NCBI RefSeq assembly: GCF_000018045.1
Contig: NC_009792.1
Span: forward strand, 620,001 to 684,000
From: Citrobacter koseri ATCC BAA-895
GTDB lineage: Bacteria; Pseudomonadota; Gammaproteobacteria; Enterobacterales; Enterobacteriaceae
DNA: 64,000 bases
Direction: 5' to 3'
Shown here: positions 52,305-59,590 of the stretch, in pieces
Layout of the letters: each line of letters begins with the position of its first letter
Position numbering within the stretch: the first letter of the stretch is position 1
The notes under the pieces: generated by a model
Database searches by the model: none
What the model was told of the DNA's origin: nothing
Seen by the model: only the letters and a program-made list of their open reading frames with translations
Made by a program: the position numbers and the translations under genes

Positions 52305-53204
52305 TTAGCGCAGTAACGGGCAGTCTGGCGGCAAACGGCAACGCAGCGCGTTGGGAAGTATTTCAATATGAAATTCCTGACCGCTGAGCGGCTCGCCATC
52401 AAGGTTAAAAGTGATCTCATGCGGAGCCTGAATATCAAACCAGGCGGATGCGCCATCGACAATGTTGGGGTTCTCTTCCGGCTGCGTCAATGTGGAAAAC
52501 AGCGCCGGAAGCAGCTCCTCCCCGGTGAAGATCCGCAGTTGCAGCAGCCCGTCATTAATGAGTGCGCCAGGGCAGAGCTGTTGTCCGCCACCGGCCTGAC
52601 GACCATTACCAATGCCAATCACCAGCGCATCGCCCTGCCAGTGAAAATTCTCGCCGCGAATCTCACAGCGATCGGGCTTGAGGGTGTCCATGCGCATCAG
52701 CCCATGAATAAAGTAAGAGACGCCGCCCAGCGCGGCCTTGAGTTTTTCCGGCGTTTCGGTGGTGATGCGCGTCCCGAAACCCCCTGTCGCCATATTAATA
52801 AAGCAGGTTTTATCGTTGACCTGGGCGATATCGATCGCAACCGCGTTACCGGCAATCGCCAGTTTTAAGGCTTTATCCAGCGCTTCCGGGATGCCAGCGC
52901 TGGTGGCGAAGTCATTGGCCGTGCCCAGAGGCAAAATGCCAAGCGCGGGAACGTTGCCGCCCTGACACTGAATCAGCGCGGCGGAAACCTCATTGATAGT
53001 GCCGTCGCCGCCGCCCGCAATAACTGTCTCAACGCCAAGCTGTCTGGCTTCATCAACATAACGCTGGGCATCGCCTTTTTCCCAGGTGACCCGGACGTGA
53101 ATCTCCACGCCCTCATCGCGAAGTAGCCCTATCGCGTCGCGCAGGGGCTGATTATCAGCGCCTTTGCCATTTAAAATCAGTAAGCTGGCGGGAAACGTAG
53201 CCAT
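52305..53204 (-). CDS. yegS: Lipid kinase YegS
   Basis: A 299-residue diacylglycerol-kinase-fold enzyme; E. coli and Salmonella YegS phosphorylate phosphatidylglycerol in vitro. Motifs: GGGDGTINEVSAAL with GGGDGT at 64-69, LPLGTANDFATSAGIP, and ATGGFGTRIT. Two-domain structure (about 1-130 nucleotide binding, 131-299 beta sandwich). Length equals the E. coli protein. Single gene, with the 3' end facing the HAD gene convergently. Confidence 0.95.
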   Translation of the reverse strand: MATFPASLLILNGKGADNQPLRDAIGLLRDEGVEIHVRVTWEKGDAQRYVDEARQLGVETVIAGGGDGTINEVSAALIQCQGGNVPALGILPLGTANDFATSAGIPEALDKALKLAIAGNAVAIDIAQVNDKTCFINMATGGFGTRITTETPEKLKAALGGVSYFIHGLMRMDTLKPDRCEIRGENFHWQGDALVIGIGNGRQAGGGQQLCPGALINDGLLQLRIFTGEELLPALFSTLTQPEENPNIVDGASAWFDIQAPHEITFNLDGEPLSGQEFHIEILPNALRCRLPPDCPLLR

Positions 53205-53315
53205 CCTTTGTTTGCCTCTGTCGTTAACCTGTTGAAAGTGTATAGCAGAAAAGGCGCGGAAAGGTCAGAACAGGCTGAAAATGAATCAGGAGCGTAAAGG
53301 AAAGGATAAAGACTC

Positions 53316-53352
53316 AGCCAAAAAAGCCCCGGTTTCCGGGGCTTTTTTGGCT
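53316..53352. terminator. Terminator of the toxin-antitoxin operon
   Basis: A perfect 17-bp stem, AGCCAAAAAAGCCCCGG against its complement, with a 3-base loop; A6 and T6 tracts allow termination in both directions. The antitoxin stop codon (minus strand, 53351-53353) is inside its outer stem. Confidence 0.93.
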
Positions 53353-53725
53353 ATTCGAGGATGAGTTGCTCGGGAGCGCAGTTATACAGTTTTGCTAATC
53401 TTTCGATGTTATCTTTACGTGGGCGTTCTGACTTCTCAAACTCTGAGACAGTCGCCTGTTTGATGCCCAGGGCTTCCGCAACCTGTTTTTGCGTCATCCC
53501 TCTGTAAATGCGCCATGCCGCTTGCATGGTGCAATTTCGCTCAGAAAGAATGCTGATCACTTCGTTGGGGTAACGAACATTATCAGATGCGCCTGATTCG
53601 TCTTGTACAGTGTCATACAGTTCATCAAGATCTCTGTCGCTAACTAACTTTTCGAAGAGGTCAATTGGCACAACAGCAGAGACTCTGCGGCCTCGACTGT
53701 CTGTAATAAATTGGATAGCGGCCAT
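53351..53725 (-). CDS. Xre-type antitoxin with N-terminal extension
   Basis: A 124-residue protein. The C-terminal Xre/HTH_3 domain (about 70-122, IYRGMTQKQVAEALGIKQATVSEFEKSERPRKDNIERLAKLY) binds DNA. The N-terminal part (about 3-60, IQFITDSRGRRVSAVVPIDLFEKL) is not HTH and looks like a Phd/RelB-style toxin-binding or dimerisation segment. The ATG after AAGGTAATCTT is chosen over one 18 codons upstream. Second gene after the RelE-like toxin, so it is the presumed antitoxin and autorepressor. Order toxin-antitoxin resembles higBA. Confidence 0.86.
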   Translation of the reverse strand: MAAIQFITDSRGRRVSAVVPIDLFEKLVSDRDLDELYDTVQDESGASDNVRYPNEVISILSERNCTMQAAWRIYRGMTQKQVAEALGIKQATVSEFEKSERPRKDNIERLAKLYNCAPEQLILE

Positions 53726-53820
53726 AAGATTACCTTTTTTACATTTACATGCTAATAGTTGTTGTCGGTTAATTAACAAATTGTTTACAGATGGAAACGG
53801 GCGGGTTTCCCCGCCGTCTG

Positions 53821-54084
53821 TCAGTAGGTTGATGAGCTACGGCGTAATATGCGCTGAATTTCAACGATCAGCGGTTCTCCGTTTACAAATACGAAGAGAA
53901 CTCGATAGCTTTTCACCCTTAATCTGTACTGCCCGTCTTGATCCGTGAGTTTTTTGATATCCAGAGAGCTAATGTCTGGGTATAACTGCATGGCGTTTAC
54001 TTTCTCACGTACAGCTTTTTGATCATCAGCAGGTAGCTTTCGCAGATCCTTAACGGCTCTACCCGTCCAGAGTATCTGGGTCAT
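53821..54084 (-). CDS. RelE/ParE-superfamily toxin
   Basis: An 87-residue small basic protein of the RelE/ParE fold: opening ILWTGRAVKDLRKLPADDQKAVREKV (two helices), then GQYRLRVKSYRVLFVFVNGEPLIVEIQRILRRSS (beta sheet with the conserved YRVLF and Arg-rich C-terminus). RelE-type members cut mRNA on the ribosome; ParE-type poison gyrase; the Arg-rich C-terminus favours RelE, but this is not settled. The start MTQILWTG follows AGGGGATG; 12 extra codons are open upstream. 95 bp separate it from the antitoxin gene, with a small palindrome GTTAATTAAC at 53768-53777 between. Confidence 0.84.
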   Translation of the reverse strand: MTQILWTGRAVKDLRKLPADDQKAVREKVNAMQLYPDISSLDIKKLTDQDGQYRLRVKSYRVLFVFVNGEPLIVEIQRILRRSSSTY

Positions 54085-54140
54085 AAAACATCCCCTGTAA
54101 AACAAATTGTTAAAGAGCACACCCTACATGGCAGGTCTTA

Positions 54141-54169
54141 AATATAGGGTTTTAACCCTATATTGTCAA
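54141..54169 (-). promoter_or_regulatory. Toxin-antitoxin promoter with embedded palindromic operator
   Basis: On the minus strand TTGACA (54169-54164), a 17-bp spacer and TATATT (54146-54141) form a near-consensus sigma-70 promoter. Bases 54141-54164 are a perfect inverted repeat (11-bp arms, 2-base centre, AATATAGGGTT / AACCCTATATT) that spans the -10 and whole spacer. A repressor bound there would exclude RNA polymerase. The likely ligand is the Xre antitoxin (inference). Confidence 0.85.
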
Positions 54170-54313
54170 ATTAAACCTCTATTTTTATAGGGGAACGGCG
54201 CTGAGTGAGCAAGGCGTGTGTCGCCAAAAACACATGGATGTGAAACGAGAATGGAACAACTAAGATGTGGATACTGGAGGGAATGGCTCTTTTCCAGTGC
54301 GCAACGATGAGAT

Positions 54314-54340
54314 AAAAAATAAGCCTGCGTAAGGGAGATT
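54314..54340. other. P2-like phage attachment core within cyaR terminator
   Basis: From memory, the 27-bp attachment core of phage P2 begins AAAAAATAAGCCCGTG and ends TAAGGGAGATT. This stretch matches it with two substitutions (CCTGCG for CCCGTG) that fall in the terminator stem, where the pairing arm has changed to match. E. coli K-12 carries a P2 remnant (ogrK) next to cyaR. No prophage is inserted here. Confidence 0.65.
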
Positions 54341-54399
54341 ACGCAGGCTAAGGAGGTGGTTCCTGGTACAGCTAGCATTTATGGGTTATGTTTTTCAGC
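54314..54399 (-). ncRNA. cyaR: Hfq-dependent sRNA CyaR
   Basis: An 86-nt sRNA whose 5' end GCTGAAAAACATAACCCAT, middle GTACCAGGAACCACCTCC and terminator hairpin (AGCCTGCGTAA ... TTACGCAGGCT then TTATTTTTT) match CyaR/RyeE as I know it. It represses ompX and other mRNAs by pairing its CCACCUCC region with ribosome sites. A TATTAT -10 lies at 54412-54407 and a CRP site further up. Position next to trhP (yegQ) is the same as in E. coli. Confidence 0.95.
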
Positions 54400-54433
54400 G
54401 CCTCGGATAATACCCGTAATGAACGAGGCGGTA

Positions 54434-54449
54434 TGTGATCGATTTCTAA
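54434..54449 (-). promoter_or_regulatory. CRP site of cyaR
   Basis: TGTGATCGATTTCTAA, one strong TGTGA half and a weak second half, centred about 42 bp upstream of the cyaR start, the class II activator position. CRP-cAMP activation of cyaR is established in E. coli and Salmonella. Confidence 0.8.
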
Positions 54450-54484
54450 GAATCTTCCCATAATGAAAAAATAACGTGGATTAA

Positions 54485-55846
54485 CTACTTAGCGTGTGGG
54501 TTCCGCGTGGATTCGCCGGAAAAATTACGCATTAACAATGCATAATTCAGATCCATATCCTGCGGCACCGGCATCCAGACGGTGTAGCCATCGCCAGGCG
54601 CCACCGGCATTGCTTCACCTTTGGCGTTTTCCATATGCTCCAGAGTGAAGTTGACGTTCCCCTGCGGCGTCATCAGCTCCAGGCTGTCGCCGATGGAGAA
54701 TTTGTTCTTCACGGCAACGGCGGCAAGGGCGCCTTTACGCTCGCCGGTGAACTCACCCACGAACTGCTGACGTTCAGAAACAGAGTAACCGTACTCGTAA
54801 TTCTGGTAGTCATCATGCGTGTGACGGCGCAGAAAGCCTTCGGTGTAACCGCGATGCGCCAGGCCTTCCAGCGTTTCCAGCAGTTGCGGATCAAACGGCT
54901 TGCCCGCAGCGGCATCGTCGATCGCTTTGCGATAAACCTGAGCGGTACGCGCACAGTAGTAGAAGGATTTGGTACGGCCTTCGATTTTCAGTGAGTGCAC
55001 GCCCATTTTGGTCAGGCGTTCAACGTGAGCAATGGCGCGCAGATCTTTCGAGTTCATGATGTAGGTGCCGTGTTCATCTTCGAACGCGGTCATATATTCG
55101 CCCGGACGCTGAGCTTCTTCGATCATAAACACTTTGTCGGTTGGTGCGCCGATACCCAGCGTCGGTTCGACGTTCTGTACCGGAATCGGTTCGTATTTAT
55201 GGACGATGTTGCCCACGACGTCTTCTTTCCCTTCCTGCACGTTATATTCCCAACGGCAGGCGTTGGTGCAGGTTCCCTGGTTCGGATCGCGTTTGTTGAT
55301 GTAGCCAGAGAGCAGGCAACGACCGGAGTAGGCCATGCACAGCGCGCCGTGTACGAAGATTTCGATCTCCATTTCCGGCACCTGTTGACGAATCTCTTCA
55401 ATCTCTTCCAGCGACAGTTCGCGGGAAAGAATAACGCGGGTCAGCCCCATCTGGTTCCAGAACTTCACCGTTGCCCAGTTTACGGCGTTGGCCTGCACCG
55501 AAAGGTGAATCGGCATTTCCGGGAAGTTTTCACGTACCAGCATGATAAGCCCGGGATCGGACATGATCAGCGCATCCGGCCCCATTTCCACAACCGGTTT
55601 AAGATCGCGAATAAAGGTTTTCAGTTTCGCGTTATGCGGCGCAATGTTCACGACCACATAGAATTTTTTGCCAAGCGCGTGGGCTTCGTTAATGCCGAGC
55701 TGCAAATTCTCGTGGTTAAATTCGTTGTTGCGCACGCGCAGGGAGTAACGCGGTTGGCCCGCATACACGGCATCTGCGCCATAAGCGAAAGCGTAACGCA
55801 TATTTTTCAGCGTTCCCGCCGGGGAAAGGAGTTCCGGTTTAAACAT
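54485..55846 (-). CDS. trhP: tRNA uridine-34 hydroxylase TrhP
   Basis: A 453-residue U32-peptidase-family protein (formerly YegQ) that makes 5-hydroxyuridine at tRNA position 34 using prephenate. N-terminal FKPELLSPAGTLKNMRYAFAYGADAVYAG; Cys cluster in HGALCMAYSGRCLLSGYINKRDPNQGTCTNACRWEY (about 165-205) for the Fe-S cluster; C-terminal U32 beta domain at about 370-450. Length equals the E. coli enzyme. E. coli yegP, which lies next to baeR, is absent here. Confidence 0.95.
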   Translation of the reverse strand: MFKPELLSPAGTLKNMRYAFAYGADAVYAGQPRYSLRVRNNEFNHENLQLGINEAHALGKKFYVVVNIAPHNAKLKTFIRDLKPVVEMGPDALIMSDPGLIMLVRENFPEMPIHLSVQANAVNWATVKFWNQMGLTRVILSRELSLEEIEEIRQQVPEMEIEIFVHGALCMAYSGRCLLSGYINKRDPNQGTCTNACRWEYNVQEGKEDVVGNIVHKYEPIPVQNVEPTLGIGAPTDKVFMIEEAQRPGEYMTAFEDEHGTYIMNSKDLRAIAHVERLTKMGVHSLKIEGRTKSFYYCARTAQVYRKAIDDAAAGKPFDPQLLETLEGLAHRGYTEGFLRRHTHDDYQNYEYGYSVSERQQFVGEFTGERKGALAAVAVKNKFSIGDSLELMTPQGNVNFTLEHMENAKGEAMPVAPGDGYTVWMPVPQDMDLNYALLMRNFSGESTRNPHAK

Positions 55847-55961
55847 AATTTTCTCGTTCTGATGACAGGTCAGATCCGCTTCACTGAATGAGGCGGTTAG
55901 GGGAGTGCCCCTACGTTAAGGGCGGGCATTGTAGCGCTGTGGGGGAGGCAGGTAAAGAAAA

Positions 55962-56042
55962 ACGCCGGATGGCGGCGTAGCGCCTTCTCTGGCCGACAAC
56001 GCTCTTATTTGTCGGCCGGATCAGCGGAGCGTCATCCGGCTA
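55962..56042. repeat. REP elements between trhP and baeR
   Basis: acgccggatggcggcg, ttgtcggccggatcagcg and cgtcatccggct in alternating orientation. Occupies most of the gap after baeR. Confidence 0.85.
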
Positions 56043-56055
56043 TTGCAGGCGTGAC

Positions 56056-56778
56056 TTATGCAATCCGGCAGGTATCCGCTTCCCAGCGATACCCGACGCC
56101 GTATACCGCACGGATGAACGACTGTTCGGCGTCCAGTGATTCCAGCTTGCGGCGCAGGTTTTTGATGTGGCTGTCAATGGTGCGGTCCGTCACCACGCGA
56201 TAATCATCGTAGAGATGATTAAGCAGTTGCTCGCGGGAGAAAACTTTCCCCGGCTCGTGAGACAGCGTTTTCAACAGGCGAAACTCTGCGGGGGTCAGGT
56301 CGAGCATCTTGCCGCGCCAGGATGCCTGAAAACGGCCTTCATCAACAATCAGCGGGCTTTGCGCGTCCAGCTGTTGCAGCTCACGCTGCGGCTTGCAGCG
56401 GCGCAAAATCGTTTTCACGCGGGCGACCACCTCACGGGGGCTGTAAGGTTTGCAGATGTAATCATCGGCGCCAATCTCCAGCCCAAGCAGGCGGTCGATC
56501 TCTTCAATCTTTGCCGTGACCATCACGATGGGCACGTCAGAAAAACGGCGAATTTCCCGGCACAGCGTCAGGCCGTCCGTACCTGGCAGCATTAAGTCCA
56601 GCAGGATCAGGTCTGGCGGCGTTTGATGCACATACTGCAATACCTGATCGCCATGACTGATTAGCGTGGGGGCATAGCTTGCGGCGCGCAGATAGTCGAT
56701 CAGCAGTTGTCCCAGCTTGGGTTCATCTTCCACGATTAAAATACGCGGCGTGTTTTCATCAATGGGTAACTCAGTCAT
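56056..56778 (-). CDS. baeR: Envelope-stress response regulator BaeR
   Basis: A 240-residue OmpR-family regulator. Receiver domain about 11-125 with phospho-acceptor Asp61 (LILLDLMLPGTDG) and Asp18/Glu17; winged-helix domain about 140-235 (LDLTPAEFRLLKTLSHEPGKVFSREQLLNHLY). Activates the mdtABCD-baeSR operon, acrD and spy on envelope stress, indole or metals (established in E. coli/Salmonella). Its start overlaps the baeS stop by 4 bp; last gene of the operon. Confidence 0.97.
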   Translation of the reverse strand: MTELPIDENTPRILIVEDEPKLGQLLIDYLRAASYAPTLISHGDQVLQYVHQTPPDLILLDLMLPGTDGLTLCREIRRFSDVPIVMVTAKIEEIDRLLGLEIGADDYICKPYSPREVVARVKTILRRCKPQRELQQLDAQSPLIVDEGRFQASWRGKMLDLTPAEFRLLKTLSHEPGKVFSREQLLNHLYDDYRVVTDRTIDSHIKNLRRKLESLDAEQSFIRAVYGVGYRWEADTCRIA

Positions 56779-58178
56779 ACATCTCTCTGTAAATCGCGTT
56801 CCAGCGGTAACTCTACTGTAATGCTAAGCCCGCCAAAAGGCGAATGGGACGCCCGGATACGACCATTATGCGCTTGTACGATATTGTCGCAAATCGCCAG
56901 TCCCAGACCGGACCCGCCGCTGGCGCGGTTGCGGGAGCCTTCTGTGCGGTAGAAACGTTCAAACAGTTTTTGTAACTGCTCATCGCGAACGCCGGGCGCG
57001 GAATCGGCGAACGTTAACAGCAGCATGTTGTCGCGCTGCTCGGCGGAAATGTGCAGGCTGCCGCCGCTGTCGGTGTAGCGCAGACTATTTTCCAGCAGAT
57101 TATTGAATAACTGCATCAGACGATCCGGATCGCCGAATACCATCACGCTGTCAGGAAGGGAAAAGTGTAACGTCAGCCCACGGCTGGCGAAGCGCTCGCG
57201 AAACGCGCCGCCCGCCACCTCCAGCAGGGGAATCAGGTCCACCGATGTTTTCTGGTACGCCAGCGCGCCTTCATCGGACATAGAAAGCTGATGCAGATCG
57301 TCAACCAGCTTGGTGAGCGTGCCGACTTCAGCCTGGAGCGAGGCCACCGATTCGGGCGTAAACTGGCGGACTCCGTCCTGGATAGCCTCCAGCTCACCGC
57401 GCAATACCGCCAGCGGCGTGCGCAGTTCGTGGGAGATATCCGCCATAAAATCGCGGCGCATTTGCTGATTTTTTTCCAGCGTGCTGGCGAGCTGGTTAAA
57501 ATCCTGCGCCAGTTTACCCAGTTCATCCGCGCTGGTCGGCGTTACGCGCGTCGTGAAGTCGCCTGCGGCCAGTTTGTGCGTGCCTTCCACCAGCCGCTTA
57601 ACGGGCGCCAGCAACCCGCGCGCCAGCGGAAACGTCGCCAGCGCCGCCAGCAGAGTCGACAACGCCACGATCAGCCAGCTGGTACGGCGCTGTTGCTTAT
57701 CAAAATTAATATCGGTATTGCGCGTCAGTCGCTCAACGGGAGAGGCAATCACCGCGCCAACCTCCACACCGTTTACGTGAATAGCCCGGCGGGTGCCGTC
57801 TCGCGGGACTGGCGCTCGCGGGCCGACCAGCACATTGGCGTGTTGATCGACGACCCAAAATTGGGTTCGCCAGCCATGCGGCGGCATCCCGGGGCCGGGT
57901 TTGTTATCGTCGTTGTCATGCTCAAAAGAGCGCAGGATCTGGAAAACGAAGCGATCGTTATTGCGTAAAAAACGCCAGTTGCCGTGCAGCGAATACTGCT
58001 CGCCCAGCGCGTCGCCGAGCATCTGCAACCGCTGTTCGTTGCCATGTTTGATGTAGTCGATAAACCCGCGCTCAAAGCTGATGCGTACGGCCCAGTGCAT
58101 GCTGATCAGCAAGACAATGCAGGTGGCGAAAATCGCCAGAAACAATTTGCTGGTAATACCGGGCCGCCAGAACTTCAT
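56775..58178 (-). CDS. baeS: Envelope-stress sensor kinase BaeS
   Basis: A 467-residue membrane histidine kinase. First transmembrane segment about 10-30, periplasmic sensor about 31-165 with an acidic/Pro-rich loop, second segment about 168-188, HAMP, then His250 in the H-box (DISHELRTPLAVLRGE) and a HATPase domain ending about 455. The start MKFWRPGITSKLFLAIF gives the E. coli length; a frame 34 codons longer is open. Overlaps mdtD and baeR by 4 bp each. Confidence 0.97.
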   Translation of the reverse strand: MKFWRPGITSKLFLAIFATCIVLLISMHWAVRISFERGFIDYIKHGNEQRLQMLGDALGEQYSLHGNWRFLRNNDRFVFQILRSFEHDNDDNKPGPGMPPHGWRTQFWVVDQHANVLVGPRAPVPRDGTRRAIHVNGVEVGAVIASPVERLTRNTDINFDKQQRRTSWLIVALSTLLAALATFPLARGLLAPVKRLVEGTHKLAAGDFTTRVTPTSADELGKLAQDFNQLASTLEKNQQMRRDFMADISHELRTPLAVLRGELEAIQDGVRQFTPESVASLQAEVGTLTKLVDDLHQLSMSDEGALAYQKTSVDLIPLLEVAGGAFRERFASRGLTLHFSLPDSVMVFGDPDRLMQLFNNLLENSLRYTDSGGSLHISAEQRDNMLLLTFADSAPGVRDEQLQKLFERFYRTEGSRNRASGGSGLGLAICDNIVQAHNGRIRASHSPFGGLSITVELPLERDLQRDV

Positions 58179-59590
58179 TGCGTGCTCCTTTTGCGTCGTG
58201 AAATGACGGCGTTTTTGTGCGTGTCGTTCGGCACCCGGGCGAAGATGAGTGCGGGCAGCGCGATAATCAGGGCCATGCACAGCCAGGTATACATAAACAC
58301 CGTGTGGCTCGCGCCGCTGTCGGCCGCGATATGTTGTTGACCAAACATGCCCAGCAGCAGCCCGGCGATGGTCACGCCAATACTCATCGACAGTTGCATG
58401 ATCATGGACAGCAAGCTGTTGCCGCTGCTGGCGAGTTCATCGGGCAGATCTTTGAGCGTTAAGGTGTTCATGGATGAAAAACGGGTGGAGTTGACCATGC
58501 CTTGCAGGAACAGCACAAAGGGCAAGGCGTAATACCAGCCAAGCATCGCGACGCTCATAAACAGCAGGCTGACCAGCGACAGGCCGAGGGTGGTGGCGAC
58601 CAGTACGCGACGATAGCCAAAGCGGTTTACCACCTGTACGACGATACGTTTCATTCCCATGCTGCCGAGTACCATCGGGATCATCATCAACCCGGCATGA
58701 AACGGCGAGAACCCCAGACCAATCTGCAAAAAGACCGGCGTCATGAAGGGTAGCATGCCGCTCCCGACGCGCCCGGCGAAGCTACCAGACAGGCCCAGCG
58801 AGAAGGTGTGGGTGCGAAACAGCGCCAGACTAAACAGCGCGCGCGGATTGTTTTTGGCGTGTTTCAGGTAGAGCGCAATCGCCAGGATGCCGCACAACAC
58901 CAGTGCGCCCAGTGAGAGAGGCGAGAGCCCCGTGCCTTTGCTGCCGTCCAGCGCCATCGTCAGTACCGCCATGCCGACGGCCAGCAGGAGGAACCCTGAA
59001 AGATCGAAGCGCCGGGTTTGCATGGTGTAGTTCGGCATCAGCATGAGCGTCGCAATCGCCCCGACAATGCCGACCGGAATGTTAATCAGGAAAATCCAGT
59101 GCCAGGAGGCGTACTCGACCAGAATGCCGCCCAGCGCCGGGCCGAGCAGCGGCCCGACCTGACCGGGCAGCGTGACGAACGTCATTGCCGCCATATATTG
59201 TTCGCGCGGAACGATCTTCATGACCGTCAGTCTGCCGACCGGCACCATCATGGCGCCGCCCACGCCCTGTAAAACGCGCGCCAGCACCAGTTCATTCAGC
59301 GTGCTGGACCAGGCGCAAAATAGCGATCCCAACGTAAACAGCACAATGGCGGTAAAGAAGATATTACGCACGCCGACTTTATCCGCCAGCCAGCCGCTGG
59401 CAGGCAGCATTACCGCCACGGTCAGTACATAGGAAACCACGACCATGTGCATATGCAGCGGGCTTTCCCCCAGACTGAGCGCCATAGAGGGAAGCGCGGT
59501 GTTGACGATTGTGGTATCCAGCGATTGCATAAAAAAGCCGAATGCCACAATCCAGAGTTGCCAGCGTGTGCTGTCAGGAAGTTCTGTCAT
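58175..59590 (-). CDS. mdtD: MFS exporter MdtD (IceT)
   Basis: A 471-residue DHA2-type MFS transporter with 14 predicted segments (SLDTTIVNTALPSMALSLGESPL is the family motif). Although encoded with a tripartite RND pump it is not needed for drug export; in Salmonella it has been described as the iron-citrate exporter IceT, linked to nitric oxide and BaeSR stress. Overlaps mdtC and baeS by 4 bp each, so it is translationally coupled to both. Confidence 0.95.
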   Translation of the reverse strand: MTELPDSTRWQLWIVAFGFFMQSLDTTIVNTALPSMALSLGESPLHMHMVVVSYVLTVAVMLPASGWLADKVGVRNIFFTAIVLFTLGSLFCAWSSTLNELVLARVLQGVGGAMMVPVGRLTVMKIVPREQYMAAMTFVTLPGQVGPLLGPALGGILVEYASWHWIFLINIPVGIVGAIATLMLMPNYTMQTRRFDLSGFLLLAVGMAVLTMALDGSKGTGLSPLSLGALVLCGILAIALYLKHAKNNPRALFSLALFRTHTFSLGLSGSFAGRVGSGMLPFMTPVFLQIGLGFSPFHAGLMMIPMVLGSMGMKRIVVQVVNRFGYRRVLVATTLGLSLVSLLFMSVAMLGWYYALPFVLFLQGMVNSTRFSSMNTLTLKDLPDELASSGNSLLSMIMQLSMSIGVTIAGLLLGMFGQQHIAADSGASHTVFMYTWLCMALIIALPALIFARVPNDTHKNAVISRRKRSTQ

